Shown: piece by piece, positions 21,014-33,300 of the stretch
How positions within the stretch are numbered: the stretch's first letter is position 1
How the letters are laid out: every line of letters begins with the position of its first letter
Source: Rhodotorula mucilaginosa
Lineage: Eukaryota; Basidiomycota; Microbotryomycetes; Sporidiobolales; Sporidiobolaceae
DNA length: 64,000 nucleotides
Direction of reading: 5' to 3'
Assembly (NCBI GenBank): GCA_034406715.1
Contig: CP137871.1
Coordinates: forward strand, 372,001-436,000
Notes under the pieces: model-generated
Told to the model about the DNA's origin: nothing
Databases searched by the model: none
Seen by the model: the letters and a program-made list of their open reading frames with translations, nothing else
Position numbers and translations under genes: made by a program

Positions 21014-23137
21014 TCACCCTGTATCTGTGCCTGATGATGAAGAGTTTGGCGGACCGTCTGCATCGCCATGGCCATTGCCGCCCCCGCTCTCGCTCGCCCT
21101 CGTCACTTTGTCTCCAACAGCAACAGCCGACGCCGAAGCGGTCGTCGTCGTCGTCGTCGTCGAGAGTCTTTTCCTCCTCTCATGCACCGCTTCGACCCAC
21201 CTGCGAGGTAAGAAGCCGATCCGATCCCGACCCGTTTTCGTCGTCGTTGTAGTTGTTGTTGTTGTCGTCGTTGTTGGAGGAGAGCGGACCTCTTGCTTTC
21301 CTGCGAGGACTTCCTGTTCGATTTCTTCGCGACTGAGGAGGCGGATCGTCACTGCCATGGGCGAGGACGTCGATGCGGAGAAGGCGTTACCGGAAGAAGA
21401 AGAAGAGGAGGAGGAAGAGGGACCGAACGAGACCCTAAAAACGGGATAGTCGTCTTGTTCCCGACCTTCTCCAGAGGGGACAGTCGAGGCGGGATGGTGG
21501 GACGCGAGCGTCTCTCGAATGAAAGCGACGAGCGCCTCGGCCGAAGCGAGACAGGCCGCCGGATCCCACGCATGAGGCTTGCCGCGAACTCTGTGTGTGT
21601 GTGCAAAAGCTAACCGTTAACCTCGAGCTCTCTCTCTTTTTTCTTTTTCTTTTTTTTGTTTGCCCCTCGTTTCCTCCGCGCCGGACTCACAATCGCGGGG
21701 TTTCGAGCGTGTTGAAGCTTTGCAAACCGGCGAGGAGACCTTGTCGAGTCCGGAACCCCACGGTCACAGTCGGGACGCCGAGGAGGACTTTTTGATGCGA
21801 AGCAGGTGTTTCGAGTCACAACGACGACGACGACGACGACGGTGACGAGCATGCGAAGAAGTAAGAAACGGAGAAGGGAGGAGGGGGAAAGGCAGGAAAG
21901 AAGTCAGCCGCGCCAGAGAGGCGGTCCGGGCGCGCGGCCGTATGGAGAGAGCCAGTCAGAGGTGTTGATCGAGCTCACAAGACTGGACGTAATGCTTCAG
22001 AAGTTTGTGTCTGTCGGCGGGTTTGTTTCCGACCCAAGGTGCAGCACGAGTCAGCACTGTGCGCGCGGGGTTTTCGGTAGTGACCCTTCTTCGTCCGCTT
22101 TGCAAGCGCGCGCGAGAGAGAGAGAGAGAGAAAGAGGCACGCCGGCGCACCTCTCAAAGTTGACCTCGTCCCTCTGACTCTGGATGACCAAGTTGGTCTT
22201 GAGTTCGACAAAGTCCCTCGTCGCGACGAGGTGGCGCGGGTCTGCGCCGGGACGGACGCAGTCGACTTCGCCGCCGACGAGGGTGCGGAACGAACCGAGC
22301 GAGGTCTTGACCACCGAGCACCACTGGACGTTCGTGTTCGGAATGGAGAAGTCTTCTTTTTCCTCCGGTGCGTTGCCGTTGGAAGGGGGACAGCTTGAAG
22401 TGGTGCAGTAAGCTTCGAACGCGTAGCCGTAGTAGGACGGTAGGGCGCTCGGTCCCGAGCGTTCCGAGGCGGTCTTGGCGGCGAGTTTCGCAGGCGGGTT
22501 CGACTCTTCCAAGTAGAGGCAGTCCTGCGCGTGGTGGCGAAAGTCGTTGTGAGTTTCCTGCGGCCTCCCTTTCTCTTTCCAAGGGGGAGACTCACATCGA
22601 CGAGCATGGCGTTCATGTCCCATCCGTCTGCCCTCCTCCCGTTGTTGACGTTGTCGGCTTCGTAGACGGCGAGCAAGAGTTTGGTGAGCATGCCGCGCCA
22701 GGTGATGACGGCCGTCTTTGCGAGTTGGGCGTCCGCCGCGCCGGTCGGGTCCTTGCTCGCCCAGGTTTCGAGGCTGCGTGGCGCGAGTCATTTCCTCGTG
22801 TGCTGCTGCAATGGAAGTCTCTCTGAGCGGGGACTTACGCATAGAGCAAGGCATCGAGTCCCTCGTCGACGGTGCCGTCCCTCCAGACCGCGGCTTCGAA
22901 CCCCTTGTTGAGGTCGCTCCCTATACGTGGTGGGCGGTAGTAGCTGAGTGAGCTGTCCTTGTCCTCGTCTCCCAGGAGGAGCTGCCTCGTCGGCGAGTAC
23001 GAGAACGAGGTCAAGTGGAGCGGTTGCTGGAACCGCGTCGGTGGCTCGTGCGAAGCGTAGCGCGCGGGAGAGTCGATCGTGTAGCTCAGTATCTGATCAC
23101 TGGCCCGACGCTGTCGCTTCCGCGGCGGTTCAGCCAT
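21014..23137 (-). CDS. RAI1: RAI1/DXO-family decapping and pyrophosphohydrolase nuclease
   Basis: Nuclear mRNA 5' quality-control enzyme, partner of the exonuclease Rat1/Xrn2 in fungi. N-terminal exon: PLHLTSFSYSP, LSYYRPPRIGSDLNKGFE, VDEGLDALLYA. Next exon: TWRGMLTKLLLAVYEAD and GWDMNAMLVD. Next: LPSYYGYAFEAYCT, NVQWCSVVKTSLG, then the catalytic acidic motifs GGEVDCV and DFVELKTNLVI. Then KHYVQS, VLLGVPTVTVGFRTRQG, and a last exon with KPHAWDPAACLASAEALVAF and RVSFGP. Exon ends were not all fixed, but order and spacing match the family. The C-terminal extension is odd: after VTIRLLSREEIEQEVLAG comes a run of about 13 threonines, then GFLPRRW and a Thr/Ser-rich tail ending at 21014. The start at 23137 lies only 123 bases from the divergent CLASP-like start. 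Confidence 0.9.
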
Positions 23138-23260
23138 CGCCGAGTCGTTCAAGTCGACGAGGAAGAGGAGAGCGCGACTCTCTCTCTCTCGTCGTCTATA
23201 CACACCCGCTGAACCAGATAACGAGGCAAGTAGTGCTACAGAAGGGAACAGGGCGCCAGC

Positions 23261-26200
23261 ATGCCCAAGGCAGAACCCGACAAGATCCCCGTCCGTCTCT
23301 CGCTCCCTCTTTTCCGGCTGCCCCGTCTGTTCACTCAACACACTCACTCAACACACAGATCTCGACGCTGAGCGATCTGCGCAGCGAGGGAGACGCCCTC
23401 CAGGCTACACTCGCCCTCAACGAGACCGAAGACACCTGGGAAAAGATCAACCGCGCCCTCAAACGCTTCCAGGCCGTCGTCCGAGGAGGCGCCGCGACCA
23501 GGTTCCCCGACGACTTTGTCGCCCTCTTGCGCGACCCGAGAACCGCCAAACCCTTGGTCAGGTCCATCGTCACAGAGCGCGGTGCCCTCAGCGGAACCGC
23601 GCTCGAACTCGTCGCCTCGTGCACCCGCCTCGGACCTCAATTCGAACCCTTGTTGCCCATTTACCTGCCCCCGATCCTCCGCCTCTTTGGCCGTCCCAAC
23701 AAAGTCTACACCACCCGCGCCGCCGCCACCGTCGCCTCGATCGTGAAAAACACCCGCCTCGCCAAGTGCCTCCAGTACCTCGTCGTCGAATGGCGCTCCG
23801 AGGCCGGCAAGAGCGCGAGTTTCCGCGAACACGCTGCAGCGACCGTCGCGCTCATGCTCGGGACCGACGCGGGCGCCCTCGCGGTCGACAAGGACGCGCT
23901 CGAGCGGAGGATCCAGGACCTCGAATGGGTCATCAAGACCGGCGCGACCGGGCGGGAACCGAGCGTCAGGAGTGACATGAAAAAGTGCTGGCTCGTCTAC
24001 AAGCGAGAGTGGCCCGAACGCGTACACGCGTGAGTCACGCACGGCTTTTTTGCTCTTTGCGCCGTGACCTGGTCGCCGGGCTGCTGACGCACGCTGCTAA
24101 CCCGCTGCTGAATTCCGTCTCGGCATGCATGCAGATTCACGGCTCCCATGTCCCCGACCACGCGCAAGTACCTCAAAGTGGACATGCTCTCGTCATCTAC
24201 CTCGTCGGCTCCTCCCTCCTCGGCCGTCGCCGCCCATCCTCCAGCTGGTCCTGCTGCTGCACCGCCGGTCCGGCGTGCGGTGCATCCTGCGCATCCTCCT
24301 CCTTCAGCGAGCACCGCACATGGCGCTTCGGCTTCGGCTTCGTCTTCTGCTCACGCCGGTCCTTCGAGATCGGGTCCGCTGTCATCATCCTCGAGGTCGC
24401 ACGGACCGATGTCGTCAGCAACAGCAGGCACCCTCGCTTCTTCTGCCTCGTCGTCCTCGACCCGAGCGCACCACCTCCATGCCGCTCACGCCGCGCCACA
24501 CGCATCATCGTCATCGTCGTCGCAGCACCATCATGCGAGCTCTGCCTCCGCCATACAACCATCGCTCGGAATGGGACCTCCCCCTCTCCGAAGCAGTACT
24601 CGCTCCGCCGCCGACCCCTCGGCAGCCAGGTCTCACACGCGCACTGTCAGTGGGTCAACTACCACTTCCTCCTCGTCGCGATCGGCATCGCGGACCGAAG
24701 CGCGCCCGCCGACGACGACGGAACCGACACCAAAGGCGACGACAGCGGGCTCGCACGATGGGCTGCAGAATTTGGCGAGCTCGACGGGTGGAGGAGGAAG
24801 TACTACTACTAGAACGGGCTTCAAACCGATCGCGCACGGTGCCGGCGCCGCCGCCTCCTCGAAATCGGCAGGCTCAACAACACTGACGACGACGACGGGA
24901 AATTCCCGACCGGCGGGACGAGCTCTGATGACCTCTTCCTCGACGAACTCAAACACGCTCGTCAGCGGCGCGAGCGCGAATCCGAACGTGCTGGCTGAAC
25001 CGCGGAAAGCGAGAAGGGTCGCGGTCGTCCCCCCGCCCGTCACTTCCACCTCATCCACCGCGTCGTCGTCGACCACCACGACGACAACAACAGCAACAAC
25101 AACGACCGCGCTCGCTCCCCCACTGCCGCCGGCTTTGACGTCGAGCGCTTCTTCGTCTTCTTTGACGGCTGCAGCAACAGCGACGTCGGGATCGGGGATG
25201 GGGTCTGCGCCGGCGCCGCCGCCAATCTTGGCGCGCTCGCACGGCAGTTCGACTTCGTCGTCCGCCTCGCTCGCTCGGTCACATGGCACGAGGGATGTCA
25301 GTGCACCAGCAGCAGCAGCGGGAAGTGTCGCTCCGAGCTCGGCGGCTGCTCCCGCGACGAGCCTCACCCCAGCAACAGCAGCGCTCGGTCCTTCTCACGC
25401 TCCCTTCCGTCCCACTCGTCGACCTCAAAACGCCTCCGGCACCACCACTTCGACTGCAGCTCGTGCTCGACCCGGCGTGGCCCCTTCAGCTGCGACGCTC
25501 GCTTCGCGAGAACGACGCGCGGCGAGGGAACGAGAACGCGAGCGCAAGCTGGCGGCGGAGGCTAGTTCGGCGACTGCGGCGGGGAGGAGACGACGCGCGG
25601 ATGCGACGGTGGCGGTGGCGGTGGAGGAAGAGGAAGAGAAGAAGCAGCTCGAGGAGATGAGGAAGAGGGAGGAGTTGAAGGAGCTGGCGAGGAGGGTGCC
25701 CTTGCCGCCGCCTGCTCCAGAGGAGGAGGAGGAGGAGGAGGAGAAGGAGGAGGACAAAGCGCTGAGAGCGATTGTCGAAACACCCGCAGCCGCAAACGTC
25801 GTACCTGCAGAGAAGAAGGGCGAGGAACAGCAGCAGCAGCCGTCGGTGGTCAACGAGGGTCCTGCCGCCGAAACTCACGCCGCCACCGCAACCGCAACCG
25901 TCGAACACTCGGACGCGCCTTCAGAAGAAGAAGCAGCAGCAGCAGCAGCAGTTGTCGTCGCCGATGCTCCGATTCAAGCAGATGAAGCGCCCGCGACTGT
26001 CTCGACGCGAGCACCTTCCCCGGAACCGGAACCCGAAGTCGAAGTCGAACCTCGCCAGGAGCAAGAACACCGCGACGAGCCCTCACCCGAGAGGGCGAGC
26101 GATGTCCATTTCGCCGGTGTGGCAACCGCAGAAGAGTCTGCTCCTTCGCCGTCCGCTGTTGAACCCGCCGATGCCGACATGGTCCACTCCGGAGATCACG

Positions 26201-28158
26201 TCTTGGAAGCGGAAGCAGCCCAGCACGACGTTGAGGAGAGCGTCGGCATGGACAGTGATTACCTCGTCGAGTCGCAAGGGACCGAGGCGGACGCAGAACC
26301 ACCTGCAGCGGCCGATGAGCCAGCTTGGGGCGAACCTGTCCGCCACATCGAGCAGATCGACCATTCCCTGCCGGTGAGCGACGACGCGGCTGAGGAACCG
26401 GTACGCGTCACTATACTGACGGACGAATGCATACAGGGCAACCTCGACCTCGAGGAACAGGACGCCATCGCGGCGGCGATTGAGAAGCCGGAGCCTGTCG
26501 AGGCAGAGAGGGACCAGACCTCGCAGCGCGAGGAACCCGTAGAAGCCGAGCAGGAAGTGCGGGACACGCATATGGTCGAGCAAGCGTCTCCGCTCGAGGA
26601 GGACGACAACGCCGCCGAGTACGGCGACGAGCCCGCGCCCGCGAAGGAGGAGATGCCCGAATCGGATGATGAGGAGGAAGACCTGCCGAGCCGACGCCAC
26701 GATGAGCTGCCACCATCTCCGCTGCTCTCGCATGCGACTCCAGCGTGCACCGCATCGGTCATGGCGACTCCGTCTGCTCCTACCTCGCCCGTTCAGCCTC
26801 CCAGTCTTCTTGCCACGCCCACCCGAGCCGCTCCTCCGCAAAGCAGCGTTCACCCTGTGGGCTACTATCCCTCTCCCTCTCCCGGTCCTGTCTCGCGTCA
26901 CGACGCGCCCTTCACACCCATGTCGCGCGGAGTTCCGGTCCGGTTCCCGCTCGCGACGATGCCGTACTCGCCCGAGCCGTTCCAGACGCGGTCGATTATC
27001 CTTGATACGCCGCCTCGCTTCGAGCAGTATGCACCGGTACGGCTGCCGCAGCGTGCTGTAGCGCCCCAAGCCGCCGAGGCCGCGCAGCTGGACGGCGCCG
27101 CGCCGGTCGAAGAGGGCCACGCGCCGGAATTCTCGGTGGACGAGTCTCTCGACGAGGATACCTTTGCAGCGGCGGAAGCGTCCCAAAGAGGAGACGACTC
27201 TCATTCTGCTCCACCGCTCGATCGTGAAGAGACTTTCGTGGACGAAGCGAACGATGTTGCCAGTCCGCCGGAGCATCCGCAGAACAGGCTCGCCGAGGAC
27301 GCAGCCGACCTCGTCGCCGACGCCGATGCCGAGGCCAGCTTCAACAACGATGTGGACGGGGAAGAACAGCTGTCAGCCGAACTTGCTGCTTCCGAGATGG
27401 ACCGCACCGTCGAACCTGACGCGGACGTCGAGTCGTCGGGCGAGACGGATGGATCCACCGAAGACGACGCCGGATCGTCGTCCGAAAAGGAGGAGCAAGC
27501 TGCTCGCGTTCCTTCCAGCTACGACGATAGCGCCGTCGACGCCGCCGCCGCCGGGGAGCGCACGGAGGAGTCCGAGGCAGACTTGACCGCGCACGAAGAC
27601 TCGTCGGCTCTGACCGAGCTCGCACCTTCGCCCGTGGCCGCAGTCGTTGCTGCTCCGCTGCAAGACGAAGAGACTGAAGAGGACACCGATGATGAAGAGG
27701 AGGAACCTGTCAACGCTCCTGCCTCTCCGGCCGGCACCACCCTCGACTTTTCCGATTTCAACGCACCGCCGTCGACCAGTACTCCGTCTACGCAGGGACG
27801 ACGACCGTTCTGGGACCAGTCACTTCTGGGCGACGAGAGCGCCAACTTTGAACTCGAGCAGCCCGAACTGCGCTTCCACGACGAGACGGAATCGGAGCAC
27901 AGCATGGCTTCGACCCTCCTCGGCGATTTCGACATCTCTGGTCGCGGTCCCACGCATGCATTCTCGAGCCACCGTCAGGTTGAAGCAGAACGTCCTGCGA
28001 TCGAGGAGGCGCCTTCCGTCCTGCAACGCTCGTTGCGTTCGCGCGTCGTCACCGTCGACCTCGCGGCCTCGACAAGCAAGACTCCAGCTAGAAGCACGCG
28101 ATCTGCTGCCGCCACGAATGGGCGCAGGGATGCGCTGATGGAGCTGCAGCAGCAGTAG
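23261..28158 (+). CDS. CLASP-like TOG-domain protein with very long disordered tail
   Basis: Three exons fit: a short one from 23261 (MPKAEPDKIP), one from about 23359 (ISTLSDLRSEGDAL) to 24029, and 24135-28158. Residues about 10-240 form a HEAT-repeat TOG domain of the CLASP N-terminal type: ETEDTWEKINRALKRFQAV, LVASCTRLGPQFEPLLPIYLPP, LFGRPNKVYTTRAAATVASI, RLAKCLQYLVVEW and a terminal KKCWLVYKREWPERV. CLASP proteins bind tubulin and promote microtubule rescue. The remaining roughly 1340 residues are one uninterrupted low-complexity exon: first Ser/Ala/Thr-rich with basic patches, then a charged block of Lys/Arg/Glu (about 25540-25830), then strongly acidic repeats of Glu/Asp/Ala, ending SLRSRVVTVDL and RSTRSAAATNG. 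No second TOG or CLASP C-terminal domain is visible. A basic, Ser-rich segment next to the TOG domain is typical for lattice binding. Confidence 0.8.
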
Positions 28159-28492
28159 GCGACGGCGGCGGCGGATTCTCCCCATTCTTGTTCGTATTTC
28201 TTTGCGCCTCCGTTGTGTTGCTATTGAACCCATCTTTTCTCCGTACATACGCTGTCCTCGGCACTTTCTGCGGTCCCTGGTGCACTGCTGCTCCTCTCCC
28301 CTAAGCAGCAGCGAGCTTGTGTCGGTCTCGTCGCTTTGCAGCCGCTCGGCTGCAGGCGATTCGTGCGTGCCCTCCGCGGACAAGCCGGGCCGTTTCGTCC
28401 CTTCCTCGCCAACTCTTGCAGTGCCATATCTCTGCAAGCTGCATCCGTGTCGACTTGACGGGAGGAGGAACATCTCCAAGCTGCCTGTTTGC
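28159..28492. other. Spacer and DUF2235 promoter
   Basis: About 335 bases. Holds the CLASP-like 3' end and the upstream region of the DUF2235 gene, with the element at 28373-28388. No gene is seen. Confidence 0.45.
28373..28388 (+). promoter_or_regulatory. TCCGCGGA-core element upstream of DUF2235 gene
   Basis: TCCGCGGACAAGCCGG, ending about 104 bases before the start codon at 28493. It differs from the A1 element at two of 16 positions. Same distance range as at the A, B and pescadillo genes. Confidence 0.38.
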
Positions 28493-30219
28493 ATGAAGCG
28501 ACTCTTTGTCCTGTGTGATGGAACGTGAGTGGCGGATGCCGGACCTCTTCCCCATCGACAACAGTTGCGCTGACCGAAGACCTTTTCGCAGGTGGGAGAG
28601 CGCACTCTATCAGACGGACGAGCACAGCTTGACGAACATCGCTCGCCTTGCCAACGCGATCCTGCCGGAAGATCGACGCACAAAGCCACCGACAACGCAG
28701 CTGAAGCTGTACCTCCCCGGGCTCGGAACGGGCGAAGAGCTGCTCGTGGGTGCAGTGAAGGTGCGCAATTTCACCGTTTCTTCCCGTTCGTTCCGTCCAA
28801 GCTGACGCGTTTGCCTGTACAGGGTGCTTATGGCGATGGACTGCTCGAGAAAGTTCGGCTCGCGTACTATTTCCTCGCACAGAATTGGGTACCAGGGGAT
28901 GAGGTAGGCTTGCTCTTGTGGTCGGGGACCCCTAGGGGCTGGAGAGACTGACCACAAGTCGGCTGCCGCAGATCTATCTGTTCGGGTTCTCGCGTGGCGC
29001 GTACACAGTCCGGCTCTTGTCCTCCCTTCTGGCGGTGATCGGCATGCTCTCGCCAAGGCAGGACCTCCACCTCTTTCCGAGGGTGATGAACGCCCTTTGC
29101 AGTCGGCGAGACGGGTCGTCGGCGCAAGCGAAGAGAAATGCTCTCGAATTGCGCCACTTGCTGGAAACGATTCACGGCTCTCGGACGGGATCGAGCGGCT
29201 TTCTTGTCGCTGCGATGTGCCTATTTGATACGGTGCGTGTCGAGCAAGGCGTCTTTGGGCAAGGCTGGGGTCTGAACGACGCAGATGGCTGACGCCTGGC
29301 TCAATCTGCAATGCTGGCGACAGGTTCCGCTTCTTCACCACTTCGACAAGTCCCCTTTGGGCAGCGACAATTCACAACTTGAGCCAAATACTTGCAAACT
29401 AGTACTTCAAGCCCTGTCAGCCTACGAGGACCGGCCAGCTTACCGCCCTCTGATTCTGAGCCAAGATCCTCGAGGAGCTGCTCGGGGACAGATCCTCCGG
29501 CAAGTATGGTTTCCGGGGTGTCATACAGGCAAGTGCTCGTTCTCATACGCTCTCTCAGGGTGATCTGCGATTGAATCAGCGCGGTGCAACAGATGTTGGT
29601 GGCGGATACCCGCAGCACGACCTGTCCGATCTCTCCTTGCACTGGTTCATTGGTCAGCTCGTCGATTCGATCGCGTTTGACCTGGACTATGCGGCAGCCA
29701 TTTCACACGACCCGGACTCGCCTTGGGGAGAAGCCCCTGCGCACGGTACGCTGGCCGTGAGCATCTGATCCCGTCTGACCTTCTCAAGCTTGTCTCACCT
29801 TCGCTCTTTCCGCTGCAGTGGGTGTGCATTTCGGCACGGGGAAGCAAGCTCGGACACTGCCGATAGAGCCCGCTCGGTATCTGAATCCGACCTTCGAATC
29901 GCTCCACCCCTCGCTCCTTAAGCAATTGCCTTCCCTTTGGCCGAAAAGCTTGCGCCAACTGATGTCCCAAATCGAGGCAACTTATAAGTTGCGAGCGCAG
30001 CTCGGAGGTTGGTGGCAGTTGAGCGAGTGGGAAAGACAGATCAAGAAGCAGTGGCCCCGCGATTATGCGCAAGGCTTGAATCCGACCGCGCCCTCACAAG
30101 CTGCCAGAGCAAAAGTCCTGGTCAAGCGTCGATCCAGCAGCCTCCTAACTCTCCTGGAGCACGAACACGCTAAGCTCGAAGGCGCAGGCAACGCCCCCCG
30201 TCTTGCACATGCACGGTGA
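28493..30219 (+). CDS. DUF2235 (Tle1-type) alpha/beta hydrolase
   Basis: Uncharacterised alpha/beta hydrolase domain shared by fungal proteins and bacterial Tle1-type phospholipase effectors. Seven exons (28493-28524, 28592-28760, 28823-28903, 28972-29232, 29324-29528, 29593-29745, 29819-30219) sum to 1302 bases, 433 residues. The strand-1 motif KRLFVLCDGTW, the glycine-rich YLPGLGTG, the nucleophile elbow FGFSRGAYTVRLL (Ser) and the acid motif QVWFPGCHTDVGGGY (Asp) are in order; a later His is probable in SLHWFIGQL or downstream. The intron between exons 5 and 6 has a GC donor (gcaagt at 29529) and is needed to join CHT to DVGGGY. No signal peptide is seen, so it is likely intracellular. Substrate unknown; a phospholipase or ester-lipid role is inferred from the family only. 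Confidence 0.88.
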
Positions 30220-30317
30220 TCAAGCATGAATCATGTCCGGACTGGTCCGTCCGGAACCTGTCCGTTTCCATAGCCCTACGATCACATCTATCTAGTCATG
30301 ATAGGTCTACATCAGTT

Positions 30318-33300
30318 TTACGAGTAAAGATCCCACTCTAGCAAACCGCGCGGTCGTCGACTCGAGAACCGCGTCACCAGTTTGAGCAACTCGAGGTCGA
30401 CCGGCTCCTTCAATCCCAGGAAGACATGCGACGGGTTATGGCGAGCGAGAGTTGACGCATCACGCTCGACGAGACAGGGTCGGCAGAGATCGAACGAGAC
30501 TGGACAGTGGCCTGTTAGAGAGGGTGGTGCACACATCAGTCGCCGGCCCAACGGAAAAGAAGAACCGGCCAGCTGAGCTTACAGCACAACATCCAAGCGT
30601 CCGTGATCTTCTGACCGCACGCATCGCAGACAATCATCGCGTGCTTAGCCCCCTGCGTAGTCCTGCCGGCCTGATCGCGAGACGCGACGACGCCATTTTT
30701 CTGGCCTTCAGCTTGCCCATCGTGGTCGTCCTGCTTCGGAAGGTACAGAAGCGGTACGAGCCCGGAATTGAGGCTCGGTAGCGGGCGACGCAACCGGTGC
30801 GTGAGGCGGAGGAAAGCGTGTGAGGGATCGTGGATCGAGGGCGACTCGAGCTCGCAATCGGAGCACTGTCGCACACGTTCGTCAGGCCTCAAACGCTTCG
30901 GGAGAGAAACTCGGAAACTCACAAGGTTGTAACCAGGTACGGTCGGACAGTTCCCACAGAGCCATCGGACCCCTTCTTCTCCCGGTCCAGTCGGGATCAG
31001 CTTGCCGCAATGCGAGCAACCGACTCCGTGATTCCGCTCGACGACGTTGTCAAAGCGTCGGAAGGAGGCCGGCTCGATAGCGACTGGCATGACGCGAGGG
31101 GGCACCGGCGCTGCCGCGGGCGTGGAGGCCGTAGGCGTCGTCGAGACGGTTGGGCGACCGATGGTCGGGAAATCGACTGGCGGGATGTTGATCGCAGGAA
31201 TTCGGACGGGCGCGACGTTGGCACCTAGGACCGAGAACCCCGGTATATTGACCGCTGGGATCCGTATCGGTGGTACCAACTGTGAGCGAGAAGGCCCAGT
31301 CGACGACGAGGAGGACTCTGACGCTGATGCTCCTCCTCCTGCTGAGGATGCATGCCCGAGCGGTTCTGGTCGCGTGAGTCGAGTCGGACCATCTGCCGGA
31401 AGTCGGACAGGAATCTCGCGCGCTCGTCCGATGTAGGGGAGTGGTGTTGTCGGCCTCGATAAGGGCGGCGCGGGCGGTGCGATCGGTGCGGGAGGAGTAC
31501 TGCTCGAGCTGCTGCTGCCGCTGGCGCCGCCGCCGCCAACAGAGCCAAGCCGACCGAACCCGCCCGGGAGAGTCGCTCCAGGTTTGATCTTGAGCAAGAC
31601 GTGGTTCGAGTCGTGCAACATGGGGATGTATTCGTTCTCGCGCCGGGTCCTGCCGCCGAGGGTGGAAAACGCCGAACCGAGCGTGGACGAGTTCTGCTTC
31701 CTTCGCCGAGAGGCCAGCTTGGCATTCGGGTCGGTCTCGCACTATACGGGGGCGAGGCAGAGTCAGAGAGGTCATCAACGGGCGCCGGAGGCATGGATGC
31801 GTGATTCACTCACAGTCTCGCAGAGGTTGTACCCGTCGCACTGGATGCACAAGTACCGGACGCCGTCGATCGCGTCCATACAGACGGCACAAGTGAAATC
31901 GCCCGAGTCGTTTTCAGAATTGACGACGGTGGCGGACGCGGTTGGCAGAGTCGAAGGCGCTCGACCGGCAGGCGGTGTCGCCTGTTGCTTGTCGTTTCTT
32001 GCCGTGGGCTGCAGCGGAGTCCTCGCCTGAGAAGACTGTGGTGTCGCGTCGCCAGGAACCCGGGTTGGCGTCACCGCAGCGACGTGATGATCCGCTGCCG
32101 CCGACATCTCAGGTCCATCCCTTTCGCCACCGCCACCGCCACCGGCGCTGAACGCGCTACTACTGCCGTACTCGCTCGGCGCGAACAGCGCCTCGACCCG
32201 AGCTCGCTCGCTCCCCGTAGGCTTGTACGCCGAATCGACTCCTCGCCCAGTCCCGACCGAATACATCGACGAACCTGGCGACGAAAACATCGGCGACGAG
32301 TCCCACTGCTGCTGCTGCTGCTGCTGCTGATAAACGGGGATCGGTCGTTGATGCTGCTGCGAGAGTCCGATCGACCCATTCATGCCCTCCGTTGCCGGAG
32401 CAGGCCAGAAGGGCTCGGCGGGTTCCGCCAGCACGAAATGGGAAGCGAAATTCGGATGCAGAGCTTCGTCGTCGCGAGGACCGAGTACATCCGCGCCGAC
32501 GGAATCGCCAGTCCCGTTTGGCACACCGGGAGGCAAGCGCGAGGCACCGCCAAACGGGACAAAGGACGAGACTGTTTCGCGGTCCCAATCGTCGTCGTCA
32601 TCGTCCTCCGTAAAGGCGGCCGCATTATTGTCGTGTCCAAGGCCGGCATCGCTGACGCTCAGCGTGTCGGTGTTGCTGCTGCCGCCGTCCAAACCGTGAG
32701 CGACGTCGTAAGCGCGTTCTCGGACCCAATCTCCCATGCTCGACGCATCATTGCTGCTGTCTCGCCGACGAGTATAAGCCGCGTGATCCTGATCCCGTCC
32801 GCCTGCGAGTCCCGCCCGCGCCGCTTGCAGCGTGAGCGCCTCTTGCTCAATCGTCCACACGCGCCGGTCCCTGTTTCGTTCTTCGGCCGCGGTCAAGCGT
32901 TCATCCTCCGGCGGGAATCGCTGAGCGGTTGGACGTGAGACCAGCCGCGAGAACTGGACGGCGAGGGCGTCCTGTTCGGCTTTCCAGCGCGCGAGGGCGC
33001 CTTCGCGGTCTGTCGCGGCGGACGAGATGGTAGTTCCTGCCCTCGAGGCGGAGGCGGAATTCGCTCCCTCCGTTCCGGTGAGCCGCTGAGACCCTCTGCC
33101 TCCCGTACCGGTGCCGGTCCCTGCTTCACTGAGAGCCGGTCCTTCATACTCGACGATGACCTCGATGCGGAGCGTGACAGTTTTGGCAACTGCGCCAGCA
33201 CTCGAAGGTACGGCGGACGAGGAAGCGTTTGATGACCCGCCGTACGAGAAAAAGTCGATGCACTCGCTCAAGTCGGCGGCGGTTCCGAGTTCGATCAAGT

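Noticed and set aside
20811-21449. A 212-residue plus-strand frame rich in Val/Ala
   Set aside because: It is the reverse of the Thr/Ser-rich RAI1 tail and of spacer triplet repeats.
25425-28000. Several 100-400 residue frames opposite the CLASP-like tail
   Set aside because: They are shadows of GC-rich triplet repeats (Ser/Ala/Glu codons give open reverse frames) and show no domain.
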